From: Rhodobacterales bacterium | Lineage (GTDB): Bacteria; Pseudomonadota; Alphaproteobacteria; Rhodobacterales; Rhodobacteraceae | NCBI GenBank assembly: GCA_021155205.1 | Contig: JAJNPS010000001.1 | Location: 62,001 to 126,000, forward strand | Direction of reading: 5' to 3' | DNA: 64,000 nt | Part shown: one piece after another, positions 8,280 through 16,658 of the stretch | Layout of the letters: each line of letters begins with the position of its first letter | How positions within the stretch are numbered: the stretch's first letter is position 1 | Program-made: the position numbers and the translations under genes | Notes under the pieces: model-generated | Told to the model about the DNA's origin: nothing | What the model saw: only the letters and a program-made list of their open reading frames with translations | The model's database searches: none

Positions 8280-9155
8280 TCAGCCCTCGCGGGCTATGGC
8301 TTGCAGATAGGCGCCATAGGCATTCTTGCGGTACATTTCCGCCCGCCTGACCAGCATGTCGCGATCAATCCAGCCGGCCCGAAAGGCGATCTCGTCCGGG
8401 CAACCCACTTGCAGCCCCTGACGATCCTGCAAGGTCCGGACAAAGTTCCCGGCATCAAGCAGGCTGCCATGGGTGCCGGTATCCAGCCAGGCAAAGCCTC
8501 GCCCCATCAGTTCGACCTTCAGGCTGCCTTCGGCGCGGTAGCGTTCCAGCAGGTCGGTGATCTCCAGCTCGCCCCGCGCCGATGGCTTGATGCCCTGCGC
8601 CAGATCCGGTGCCCGCCCGTCCAGGTAGTAAAGGCCCGTCACCGCAAAGTTCGACGGCGGCTTCTCGGGCTTTTCGATGATGGCCCGCACCTTGCCGCTG
8701 CGATCGAAATCGACAACGCCATAGCGTTCCGGATCAGCGACGCGATATCCGAACACCGCCCCCCCTGTCTGCGTCTGGTCCGCGGCCGCCAGCAGCTCCG
8801 GCAGGCCGTGCCCGAAAAAGATGTTGTCGCCCAGAACCATGGCCGACGGCGCCCCCGCCAGAAAGTCGCGTGCCAGCAGATAGGCCTGTGCCAGCCCGTC
8901 GGGCGACGGCTGCACGATCCAGGTCAGCTGCATCCCCCACTGGCTGCCGTCCCCCAGCAGACGCTGGAACTGCCCCTGATCCTCCGGCGTGGTGATCACC
9001 GCGACCTCGCGGATACCGCCCAGCATCAGGACCGACATCGGATAGTAGATCATCGGCTTGTCATAAATCGGCAAAAGCTGCTTCGACACGCCCATGGTGA
9101 TCGGCCAGAGCCGCGTTCCCGACCCACCTGCCAGAAGAATACCCTTGCGTTTCAT
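8280..9155 (-). CDS. rfbA: Glucose-1-phosphate thymidylyltransferase
   Basis: This 291-residue protein is of normal family length. The nucleotidyltransferase signature GGSGTRLWP is at residues 9-17, and KPMIYYPMSVLM follows. The later motifs GDNIFFGH and VVDFDRSGKV are typical of RmlA. It makes dTDP-glucose from dTTP and glucose-1-phosphate, the first step to dTDP-L-rhamnose, in the cytoplasm. It is the last gene of rfbC-B-D-A. Its ATG overlaps the rfbD stop by one base (TAATG), so translation is likely coupled. RmlA is commonly feedback-inhibited by dTDP-rhamnose, though the effector site was not checked. Confidence 0.97.
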   Translation of the reverse strand: MKRKGILLAGGSGTRLWPITMGVSKQLLPIYDKPMIYYPMSVLMLGGIREVAVITTPEDQGQFQRLLGDGSQWGMQLTWIVQPSPDGLAQAYLLARDFLAGAPSAMVLGDNIFFGHGLPELLAAADQTQTGGAVFGYRVADPERYGVVDFDRSGKVRAIIEKPEKPPSNFAVTGLYYLDGRAPDLAQGIKPSARGELEITDLLERYRAEGSLKVELMGRGFAWLDTGTHGSLLDAGNFVRTLQDRQGLQVGCPDEIAFRAGWIDRDMLVRRAEMYRKNAYGAYLQAIAREG

Positions 9156-10012
9156 TATGTTGCTCCAAGTTCGGCAAGAATACGGTCAAGATCCTTCCGC
9201 CAGTCGGGGCGGTCAATGCCAAAGGCGGCTTTCAGGCTTGCACCGTCAAGCCGCGAATTCAGGGGGCGCCGCGCGGGGGTCGGGTAGGCGGATGTCGGGA
9301 TGTCGTTCACGCCCGCCCGAAGGCCCGCCCTGGCCATGATCGCCCGCGCGAAATCGGCCCAGGACACATCTGGCGCGCCGGAAAAGTGATGCGTCCCGCC
9401 CGCCGCGCCATCGACGAGCCCTCGGGCACAGCAAAACAGCGCGTCGGCAATCGCGGCTGCCGCCGTCGGACCGCCGACCTGATCGGCCACGACGTTCAGG
9501 CTTTCGCGCTCCGCCCCCAGCCGCAGCATCGTCTTGACGAAATTGCTGCCATGCGCGGACACCACCCAGGACGTGCGCAGGATCACATGCGTCCCGCCCA
9601 CGGCCCGGACTGCCTGCTCGCCGGCCAGCTTGGTCCGCCCATAGGCACCAAGCGGACCCGTCGGGTCATCTGGACGGAATGGCAGCACGCCAGACCCGTC
9701 GAACACATAATCGGTCGAGACATGCACGAACGGACGCGCCGTTTCCGCGCAGGCCGCAGCCATCGCGCCCGGCGCGTCGGCGTTGACGACATGGGCTGCG
9801 GCTTCCTCCGCCTCCGCCCTGTCCACCGCTGTCCAGGCCGCCGCGTTGATGACCGCATCGACGTCATGCGCATGCACCGCCGCGGCGCATTGTCCGGGGC
9901 TGGACAGATCCGCCTCGGTCCTGCGCAGCGCAATCAGCGTCACGTCCGGAGGGGTCCGCCGCGCCAGTTCCCGCGCGACCTGACCCGTCTGGCCGAACAC
10001 CAGGATCCTCAT
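9155..10012 (-). CDS. rfbD: dTDP-4-dehydrorhamnose reductase
   Basis: This 285-residue Rossmann enzyme opens MRILVFGQTGQVA with a GxxGxxA nucleotide-binding loop. It has VSTDYVFDG and YGRTKLAGE, carrying the Tyr-x-x-x-Lys pair of extended SDR enzymes. It reduces dTDP-4-dehydro-L-rhamnose to dTDP-L-rhamnose. I chose the ATG at 10012 over a longer frame starting at 10090, because it begins at the conserved strand and overlaps the rfbB stop as ATGA. The added 26 residues upstream are Arg/Gly-rich and match nothing in the family. Confidence 0.96.
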   Translation of the reverse strand: MRILVFGQTGQVARELARRTPPDVTLIALRRTEADLSSPGQCAAAVHAHDVDAVINAAAWTAVDRAEAEEAAAHVVNADAPGAMAAACAETARPFVHVSTDYVFDGSGVLPFRPDDPTGPLGAYGRTKLAGEQAVRAVGGTHVILRTSWVVSAHGSNFVKTMLRLGAERESLNVVADQVGGPTAAAAIADALFCCARGLVDGAAGGTHHFSGAPDVSWADFARAIMARAGLRAGVNDIPTSAYPTPARRPLNSRLDGASLKAAFGIDRPDWRKDLDRILAELGAT

Positions 10013-11049
10013 CCCGCGACGCCCATGCGCGTGCCGACGCCCTTGCGTGCCTGCAGGGGCCGCCACCAGGCCTCGTTCGCCAGAAACCATTCCACCGTGC
10101 GCCGCAATCCCTGATCCAGCGTGACCGATGGGCGCCAGCCCAGCTCGGTGCGGATGCGCGTCGGGTCGATGGCATAGCGGGCATCATGGCCGGGCCGATC
10201 CGTCACATGCGTGATCAGCCGGTCATGCGGTGCGCCATCGGGACGCAACGCGTCCAGCAGGGCGCAGATCTTGCGCACGAGGTCGATGTTGGTGGCCTCG
10301 TTCTCGCCCCCGATATTGTAGCTGCGCCCGTTCGCCCCGCGCGCCAGCACCGTCAGCAGCGCGTCGGCGTGATCCTCGACGTAAAGCCAGTCGCGCACAT
10401 TCAGCCCCGCGCCATAAACCGGGATCGGCCTGCCCGCCAAGGCATTCAGGATGACCACGGGAATCAGCTTTTCGGGGAAATGGAACGGCCCGTAATTGTT
10501 CGAACAATTCGTCATCACCACCGGCAGGCCATAGGTTTCGTGCCACGCCCGTACCAGATGGTCAGAGGCCGCCTTGGACGCCGAATAGGGGCTGTTCGGG
10601 GCATAGGGCGTCTCTTCGGTGAACTGGCCCGTCGGCCCCAGGGTGCCGAACACTTCGTCGGTCGAGATGTGGTGGAATCTGAACCCGCCCGGTCGCCCCT
10701 GGCGCACCCAGTAGGCGCGCGCGGCTTCCAGCAGGTTGAACGTGCCGGTGATGTTCGTCTCGACGAAATCCGAAGGCCCGTCGATGCTGCGATCAACATG
10801 GCTTTCCGCCGCGAGATGCATCACCGCGTCCGGGGCGTGGGTCGCAAAAATCCGGTCCAGTGCGGCGCGGTCCCGGATGTCGGCTTGTTCAAACCGATAG
10901 CCGGGCGATCCCGCCACCGACGCCACGTTGTCCAGACAGGCCGCATAGGTCAGCGCATCCAGGTTGACGACCTCATGGCCTGCGGCCACCGCCTGCCGGA
11001 CGACGGCAGACCCGATGAACCCCGCCCCCCCCGTCACCAGCAGTTTCAT
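10009..11049 (-). CDS. rfbB: dTDP-glucose 4,6-dehydratase
   Basis: This 346-residue extended SDR has NAD loop GGAGFIGS at residues 7-14 and LAAESHVDRSI. STDEVFG (Thr-Asp-Glu triad region) and YSASKAASD (catalytic Tyr/Lys) follow. It converts dTDP-glucose to dTDP-4-dehydro-6-deoxyglucose, the second step of the rhamnose pathway. It overlaps rfbC upstream and rfbD downstream by 4 nt each (ATGA), so the whole operon is translationally linked. Confidence 0.97.
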   Translation of the reverse strand: MKLLVTGGAGFIGSAVVRQAVAAGHEVVNLDALTYAACLDNVASVAGSPGYRFEQADIRDRAALDRIFATHAPDAVMHLAAESHVDRSIDGPSDFVETNITGTFNLLEAARAYWVRQGRPGGFRFHHISTDEVFGTLGPTGQFTEETPYAPNSPYSASKAASDHLVRAWHETYGLPVVMTNCSNNYGPFHFPEKLIPVVILNALAGRPIPVYGAGLNVRDWLYVEDHADALLTVLARGANGRSYNIGGENEATNIDLVRKICALLDALRPDGAPHDRLITHVTDRPGHDARYAIDPTRIRTELGWRPSVTLDQGLRRTVEWFLANEAWWRPLQARKGVGTRMGVAG

Positions 11050-11612
11050 GAATGATCCCCGACCGAAAACGGCGACACGAAATCTGAAAACAGCGGCGCC
11101 TCGGCATCCTTGTCAGACAGGATCGGCGGGCCGTCCAGCGCCCAGTCGATCGCCAGCACCGGATCGTTCCAGCGCACCGCACCATCACAGTCCCTGGCAT
11201 AGACATCCGAGCATTTGTACTGCACCTCGGTCATCGGCGCCCGCGTCACAAAGCCATGCAGGCAGCCCTTCGGCACCAGCAGTTGTTTGCCATTGTCGGG
11301 CGTCAGGTCGACCCCGACCCATTTGCCGTAGGTCGGCGAACCGCGGCGCACATCGACGGCAACGTCAAGGATCGCACCGGCGGTACAGCGGACCAGCTTG
11401 TCCTGCGCATGCGGCGCGCGCTGGTAGTGCAGCCCGCGAAGCGTTCCGGTCTGCACCGAAAGGGAATGATTGTCCTGCACAAAGTCGATTGGATAACCCA
11501 ATGCGGCCATCCGTCCTGCATTCCAGGTTTCGGCGAACCAGCCGCGGTCATCCGCAAAGCGTACCGGCCTGAACACCACGACGCCATCTATCGCCGTCCT
11601 GTCGATCTGCAT
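11046..11612 (-). CDS. rfbC: dTDP-4-dehydrorhamnose 3,5-epimerase
   Basis: This 188-residue cupin is of typical RmlC length. It has FxETWN near residue 27, QDNHSLS, and GTLRGLHYQ with the catalytic His region. KLVRC, FVTRAP and YKCSDVYARDCD follow. It epimerises C3 and C5 of dTDP-4-dehydro-6-deoxyglucose. It is the first gene of the operon. The 285-bp gap to the divergent oxidoreductase (11613-11897) should hold both promoters, but I see no strong box in it. Confidence 0.96.
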   Translation of the reverse strand: MQIDRTAIDGVVVFRPVRFADDRGWFAETWNAGRMAALGYPIDFVQDNHSLSVQTGTLRGLHYQRAPHAQDKLVRCTAGAILDVAVDVRRGSPTYGKWVGVDLTPDNGKQLLVPKGCLHGFVTRAPMTEVQYKCSDVYARDCDGAVRWNDPVLAIDWALDGPPILSDKDAEAPLFSDFVSPFSVGDHS

Positions 11613-11897
11613 CAGTCACTCGCTCATTCAATCGAAACGCCCGTCATGTCGCACGGTTGCGCGATTTCCGAAAGGGGAACCGATCTTGACTTGTAACCAA
11701 CTCTGCAGTGTTGCGGCGCGGTGCCGTTTGCACCGGCGGCTCGCAGGCAGGATTTTGCCAATTTCGGCAGGGTCATGCTGCTTTCCGGGCACGGCGACAC
11801 ACGTCCTGCGCTGAACAAAGGCAGATCGTGGCTGACAGTTCTTGCGAAATGTGCCACGCCACGCTCGGCTACAGATGATGTTGGGAGACGTACTTGG

Positions 11898-12929
11898 ATG
11901 ATTGGTCTTGGTATCGTGGGAACGGACCACCTTGCCATACGCATGATCAAATGCGTGGCGCAGGTCGAGGGGGTCAGGGTCACGGCCATCGCATCGACCA
12001 AACAGGGACCCGCCGGACCGCTGGCCGACCCCCTTGGTGCCGCTGTTTGCGCCGATCCGGCAGAACTGGCGTCGCGCCCGGACGTGGACGCGGTATACGT
12101 GAACAACAGTGGCCCCTACCATGCCGACGCCGTGCGCGTCGCGATCGCAGCCGGAAAGCCGGTTCTGGTCCAGAAGCCCATCGCCCTGACCGTGCCGGAA
12201 ACCGAAGAAATCGTCGCACTGGCGCGCAAGGCGGGCGTGCTTTTGGTTGAAAACCTGTGGTGCCTTACGGTTCCTGCGGCACAGACACTGATTGCGCGCG
12301 CCGATGCTGCCGCCATGGGGAAACCGCATGCCTTTTCGCTTGATTTCGGATTTCCGGTGAAGCCCGAGCTTTATCCGGCGCTTTTTTCGCCGGAGCTTGG
12401 GGTGTTGCGGGACCGGGCAGGCTATGGCATCGCCCTTGCACGACGGCTTTTGGGACCTGTCGCGGACTTGACCGCGCAGGTGAACTGGCTCGGCAACGTC
12501 GATACCTCGGCGATGATCCTGTTGCGCCATCGCTCTGGCGCGATGTCAAAGCTGGGCTTTTCGTTCGATGCGCTTATGTCCAACAAGGCGACGCTGGCCT
12601 GCAGCGGCGGTCTTTACCGGCTGGAGCCGTCGCTGGGTGGAACCAGCCTGATGTCGCAGGTTGCCGAGGCGCAGATCGGTCCCCTGACAAAGCCCCCGCG
12701 CCGCCGCATCGCGTCGCTGACGATGGGCAAGGCCCTGCGGCGGTTCAGCAGGACCCCGAAAGCCGCCAGATATCCTTTGGGATCTGACTTGCATCTGCCC
12801 ATGCTGCGTCACTTCGTGGACCTCGTCCGGGCGGACAGACCGGAAAGCCCGCTGGTGCCGCTGGACCTGTCGGTTGAAACCCAACGCCTTGTCGAACAGG
12901 CGCGGACACGGGTCGATCTGGCGGCATGA
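11898..12929 (+). CDS. Gfo/Idh/MocA family oxidoreductase
   Basis: This 343-residue protein has an N-terminal Rossmann fold (IGLGIVGTDH near residues 2-11) and the family lysine motif near residue 93. That motif reads VQKPIAL, whereas most members have EKP, so Glu is replaced by Gln. The C-terminal half fits the alpha/beta dimerisation domain. Such enzymes oxidise or reduce sugars or nucleotide sugars with NAD(P). Its position between rfb and a GT4 suggests a role in glycan precursor supply. I chose the ATG at 11898: a GGGAG site lies 10 nt upstream, and the open frame before it encodes unrelated sequence. It overlaps the next gene by 4 nt. Confidence 0.85.
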   Translation: MIGLGIVGTDHLAIRMIKCVAQVEGVRVTAIASTKQGPAGPLADPLGAAVCADPAELASRPDVDAVYVNNSGPYHADAVRVAIAAGKPVLVQKPIALTVPETEEIVALARKAGVLLVENLWCLTVPAAQTLIARADAAAMGKPHAFSLDFGFPVKPELYPALFSPELGVLRDRAGYGIALARRLLGPVADLTAQVNWLGNVDTSAMILLRHRSGAMSKLGFSFDALMSNKATLACSGGLYRLEPSLGGTSLMSQVAEAQIGPLTKPPRRRIASLTMGKALRRFSRTPKAARYPLGSDLHLPMLRHFVDLVRADRPESPLVPLDLSVETQRLVEQARTRVDLAA

Positions 12930-14194
12930 GTGTCGGCTATGTCATGAACACCTACCCGCTGCCGTCCACGACCTTTGTGCGGCGCGAAATCCAGGCTCTC
13001 GAACGCAGCGGTCTGCGCATCCACCGCTTTGCCATGCGTGCCGACGTCAGGCCGCTTGCCGATCCGCAGGACGTGGACGAGGCGGCAAGGACCGAACATC
13101 TTTTGCGTCATGGCGTCGCCGCGCTGATCCCCACCGGCCTGCGCTGGATGGCCGGGCGGCCCGGTCGCGCGCTGGCCGCCTTGCGACTGGCGATGACCTG
13201 CGGCGCGCGCGGGTCAGGCGGTGCGCCGGGGACAGGCGGTCGGTTGCGTCATCTTGTCTATCTGATCGAGGCGGCACATCTGGCGCACAGGTGCCATACG
13301 CTTGGCATACGCCATGTGCATGCCCATTTCGGCACCAACGCGACGGCGGTTGCAATGCTGGCGCAGGTGATGGACGGCCCCAGCTACAGCTTTACCACCC
13401 ACGGCCCCGAGGAATTCGACGCGCCCCGCGCGCTGGCGCTGGACCTGAAGATCCAGCGTGCAGCCTTTGTCGCGGCGATCTCCAGTTTTGGCAAAAGCCA
13501 GCTGTCGCGCTGGGTCGGCGCCGACATCTGGCCCCGCCTGACGGTCGTGCATTGCGGGATCGAGCCGTGGAAATTTCCCGATCCCGCGCCACCGCCGCCC
13601 GGCCCGCCGCGCCTGGTCGCCATCGGTCGGCTATCGGAACAAAAGGGCTTTGCCCTGCTGCTGGAGGCCATCGCCATCGCGCGCGCCAAGGTGCCGGATC
13701 TGCGGGTCGAACTGGTCGGCGACGGCCCTCTGCGCGACAGCCTGCTCGCGCAGGCCAAATACCTGAAGATAAACGATCTTGTTACCTTTTCGGGGTGGAA
13801 GGCAGAGCCCGAGGTCCGTGCCAGTCTGGCCACGGCGCAGGCGCTGATCCTGCCGTCATTTGCCGAGGGCCTGCCAATGGTGATCATGGAGGCGTTTGCC
13901 GCCGGTCGTCCCGCCATCGCCACCTCGATCGCGGGCATCCCCGAACTTGTCACCCCCGACACCGGCTGGCTGGTCCCGGCAGGTGATCCGGAACGTCTGG
14001 CATCTGCCATCGCCGACATGGCCGCGACCTCGCCGGAACGGCTGACAGAGATGGGCCACCGTGCGCGCGCGCGCGTCCTGGCCCGCCACGACATCGATGT
14101 CGAGGCGGCCAGGCTTGCCACGCGGTTCGCCGTGATCCTGTCATCCGTCAGCCCCCCAGCCAGTCCTTCAGCACCGCCAGATCGGCAGTCATGA
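12926..14194 (+). CDS. Glycosyltransferase family 4 (GT-B fold)
   Basis: This 422-residue protein opens YVMNTYPLPSTTFVRREI, typical of exopolysaccharide GT4 enzymes of the colanic-acid type. It has HAHFGTNA and FTTHGPEEF in the acceptor half. In the donor half it has IGRLSEQKGF, the diphosphate-contact lysine loop, and the E-x7-E pair in EGLPMVIME. It is a retaining transferase acting on a lipid-linked glycan. It is translationally coupled to the oxidoreductase by ATGA. Its last 47 bp overlap, tail to tail, the end of the hydrolase gene on the other strand. Confidence 0.92.
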   Translation: MSVGYVMNTYPLPSTTFVRREIQALERSGLRIHRFAMRADVRPLADPQDVDEAARTEHLLRHGVAALIPTGLRWMAGRPGRALAALRLAMTCGARGSGGAPGTGGRLRHLVYLIEAAHLAHRCHTLGIRHVHAHFGTNATAVAMLAQVMDGPSYSFTTHGPEEFDAPRALALDLKIQRAAFVAAISSFGKSQLSRWVGADIWPRLTVVHCGIEPWKFPDPAPPPPGPPRLVAIGRLSEQKGFALLLEAIAIARAKVPDLRVELVGDGPLRDSLLAQAKYLKINDLVTFSGWKAEPEVRASLATAQALILPSFAEGLPMVIMEAFAAGRPAIATSIAGIPELVTPDTGWLVPAGDPERLASAIADMAATSPERLTEMGHRARARVLARHDIDVEAARLATRFAVILSSVSPPASPSAPPDRQS

Positions 14195-14795
14195 CGCGGT
14201 GGCCGGCACCAGGATAAACCCGCGTCTCGACCCGCGCCCCCAGGCCCCGCAGGACCACGACACTGTCGCTGACACGCTGCAGCGGAATATGCGGATCGCG
14301 TTCATGCACCGACAGCCAGACACGCGCGCCGTCGCGCCCTTCAGGATAGTCAAAGACCTTTGGCGCATGGCCGTACAGCGCCGCGTCGGGACCGCCACCT
14401 GCGTCGGACGTGCCCAAAAGCCCGCCGGACAGCGCCAGCACCCCGGCAAGTCCCGCACCCGTCCGCGCGAATGTCTCCAGCGCAAGGCAGGCGCCCTGGC
14501 TGAACCCGCCAAGCCAGATCCGGTCGCGTGTCAGACCGTCCGCCTGCAAGGCCGCAACGCCCGCCGTCATCGCGGCAATGGCCCGTTCCACAAACGGCCC
14601 GGTCTCGGCGACCGGAGCCAGGAACGACATCGGCCACCAGCTTTGTCCCGGTGCCTGGGGCGCGATGGCCGCGACATCGGACAGTCCTGCCGCGGCGATC
14701 AGGCCCAGAATGTCGTCAGCGGTTCCTCCCCGCCCATGCGCCAGCACGATCCCCGCCCTTGCGCCGGTCCTTGGTCCCAGACGCGCCATCGGCAT
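14148..14795 (-). CDS. Alpha/beta hydrolase, MhqD-like carboxylesterase/phospholipase family
   Basis: This 215-residue protein has the nucleophile Ser99 in GFSQGA, an oxyanion-side HGRGG near residue 20, a probable catalytic Asp in HERDPHIP and His in GAGHRV. It belongs to the small carboxylesterase family. The preceding gene is a VOC-type dioxygenase, and the same two families pair in Bacillus as mhqO/mhqD for quinone resistance. Its start lies 97 nt inside the dioxygenase gene in another frame, so translation is likely coupled. The exact start (first or third codon, both Met) is uncertain. Its stop overlaps the convergent GT4 end. Confidence 0.88.
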   Translation of the reverse strand: MPMARLGPRTGARAGIVLAHGRGGTADDILGLIAAAGLSDVAAIAPQAPGQSWWPMSFLAPVAETGPFVERAIAAMTAGVAALQADGLTRDRIWLGGFSQGACLALETFARTGAGLAGVLALSGGLLGTSDAGGGPDAALYGHAPKVFDYPEGRDGARVWLSVHERDPHIPLQRVSDSVVVLRGLGARVETRVYPGAGHRVMTADLAVLKDWLGG

Positions 14796-15703
14796 GCGGT
14801 CAACGGCGGCAGGGCGGCTTCGATCCTGGCACGCATCGGTTCGTATTGCGGCGGCAGCATCAGCCGCTTGCCCAGCGCGTCGGCGGGCTCATCGACGGCA
14901 AAACCGGGCGGGTCGGTGGCGATCTCGAACAGCACGCCACCGGGTTCGCGAAAGTAGATCGCGTTGAAATACTGCCGGTCGATCACGTCGGTCGTGGGGT
15001 GGCCCGCGCTGCCAAGACGGTCCTTCCAGGCAAGTTGAGCCTCTTGGGTAGTGGCGCGAAAGGCGACATGGTGGATGGTGCCCGCCCCGGATCGGCCAAG
15101 TGCAGGCTGGTCGTGGCGGACAAGGTCGATGACATTGCCCCGCGCCTCTCCGGGTGCCCGCAGGCGCAGCCTCGTGACCGGGCCCGACCGCTCTTCGCCC
15201 TGTGCGACATAGCCGAACACATCTGTCAAAAGACGTGCCGTCCGGTCGGGATCGCGCTGCCACAGCGTGACCGAATGGAACCCGTGCCCGTCTGCCGGCC
15301 GGTCGCTTTCCACCAGTTCCAGAGTTGCACCGTCGGGATCGCGCAACGACAGCACCCGCGCGCCGAACCGCGTCTCCAGCATGTCCGTCTTTTCCGACAG
15401 CGCCCCAAGACGCGCCACCGCATCCGCAAACTGTGCCTTGCCCAGACCATAGGCAAAGGCTGATGCCATCCCCGGACCTGCGCGCCCCGGACCCGCATTC
15501 ACGAACGGAAAGAATGTCAGGATCGTCCCCGGATTGCCCGCCGCATCGCCGTAGTACAGGTGATACGTGCCAGGATCGTCAAAGTTGACGGTCTTCTTGA
15601 TCAGGTGCTGACCCAGTACGTCGCGGTAGAAGCTGACATTCGCCATTGGCGAACCGCAGATCGCTGTGACGTGGTGCAGGCCAGGAATGTGCTGGTCCAT
15701 CAT
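14699..15703 (-). CDS. VOC-family ring-cleaving dioxygenase, MhqO-like
   Basis: This 334-residue protein has two vicinal-oxygen-chelate modules. Likely metal ligands are His in LHHVT (about residue 11), His in IHHVAF and Glu in LFEIAT. These enzymes act on quinones or hydroquinones; B. subtilis MhqO is the known reference. Family members usually stop soon after the motif ALPPL. Here about 30 extra residues follow, all encoded where the next gene overlaps, so they may be a read-on tail without function. A 120-bp gap separates it from the GT2 upstream and probably holds the promoter. Confidence 0.88.
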   Translation of the reverse strand: MMDQHIPGLHHVTAICGSPMANVSFYRDVLGQHLIKKTVNFDDPGTYHLYYGDAAGNPGTILTFFPFVNAGPGRAGPGMASAFAYGLGKAQFADAVARLGALSEKTDMLETRFGARVLSLRDPDGATLELVESDRPADGHGFHSVTLWQRDPDRTARLLTDVFGYVAQGEERSGPVTRLRLRAPGEARGNVIDLVRHDQPALGRSGAGTIHHVAFRATTQEAQLAWKDRLGSAGHPTTDVIDRQYFNAIYFREPGGVLFEIATDPPGFAVDEPADALGKRLMLPPQYEPMRARIEAALPPLTACRWRVWDQGPAQGRGSCWRMGGEEPLTTFWA

Positions 15704-15824
15704 CTATCCTTTGCAAATCGTCCAGGGCGTCACGCCCGAACTGTGTTGCCGCTGAGATAGGTCGCGGGCCCTGCCAATACAGGAGCAGATCCCGCGCCAT
15801 TTATGTGCAATATCGCACAGACGG

Positions 15825-16658
15825 CTACCTTCCACGCGTGAACTGCGCCCCACCGCGCCTGAACCGCACGCCCAGCGAAACCGCCGCATAAGTCGCGAAC
15901 CCGATCGGATCGGCCAGCGCCAACCTCACAACCTGCCCGATGCCCAGCGGTGCCTTGCCCTCGCGGTCGCGCAAGCCGGGATAGAGGCTGTCCAGTTCGC
16001 GCACACCGGCGTCCTGCCGCCGCCTGACCCGCACCAGCGCGCCAAACCCCTCGATCATCGGCCAGTCATAGGGCGCAGGCACCTGGACCCGCTCTGACGG
16101 TTCGAACTGCAGGCGCACAAAGGTGTCGTCCGATATGATCGTCGGAAAATCGCCCCAGCGTGCCCGGCCCGCCGCGTTGACCGCAAAAAGGCCGTATCCC
16201 GGCGCCACACTTTTGGCAAAGGGCAGGCGTGACCAGAACCGGCCATAGGCGCGCGTGACCGCGCTGGCAGCGCGCGGGATCACCGGCGTCGCGCCGACAT
16301 AGACCGGGCGCGCCGCCTGCAGGGCGGCCGCGACCTGCGCCATCACATCCGCGCTGACGACAATATCGGCGTCCAGATAGACCCGAAGGTCGCCCTCGGC
16401 GGCGCGGTCCCCGGCATTCAGCGCGCCGGGTTTTGATCCCTGCGCCAGATCCAGCACCGTCAGCCGCCAGCCCGCCTGTCTTGCCAGCGCATCCTGGGCG
16501 CGGGCAACCTCGGCGGTCCGGTCGCGGCATCCGTTCGCGACCACGACCACCTCGGCCGCGATCCCCACTGGAACGCCCGCAAAAAGCGCGCGCAGACAGC
16601 GCGCGATATAGTGTTCTTCGTTGGACGCCGGTATGATGACGCTCAGCAATCGTCGCAT
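15825..16658 (-). CDS. Glycosyltransferase family 2
   Basis: This 277-residue protein opens RLLSVIIPASNEEHYI. It has VVVANGCRDRT, KPGALNAGD and a DXD-type YLDADI for metal and donor binding, then ISDDTFVRL. It lacks strong N-terminal membrane segments; a weak hydrophobic stretch lies near the C-terminus. I chose the ATG at 16658 because translation begins directly at the first beta strand. A longer frame from 16727 adds 23 residues that overlap the previous gene. It overlaps the upstream gene by 16 nt, so it is probably the third gene of an operon with the SGNH and fusion proteins. Confidence 0.87.
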   Translation of the reverse strand: MRRLLSVIIPASNEEHYIARCLRALFAGVPVGIAAEVVVVANGCRDRTAEVARAQDALARQAGWRLTVLDLAQGSKPGALNAGDRAAEGDLRVYLDADIVVSADVMAQVAAALQAARPVYVGATPVIPRAASAVTRAYGRFWSRLPFAKSVAPGYGLFAVNAAGRARWGDFPTIISDDTFVRLQFEPSERVQVPAPYDWPMIEGFGALVRVRRRQDAGVRELDSLYPGLRDREGKAPLGIGQVVRLALADPIGFATYAAVSLGVRFRRGGAQFTRGR

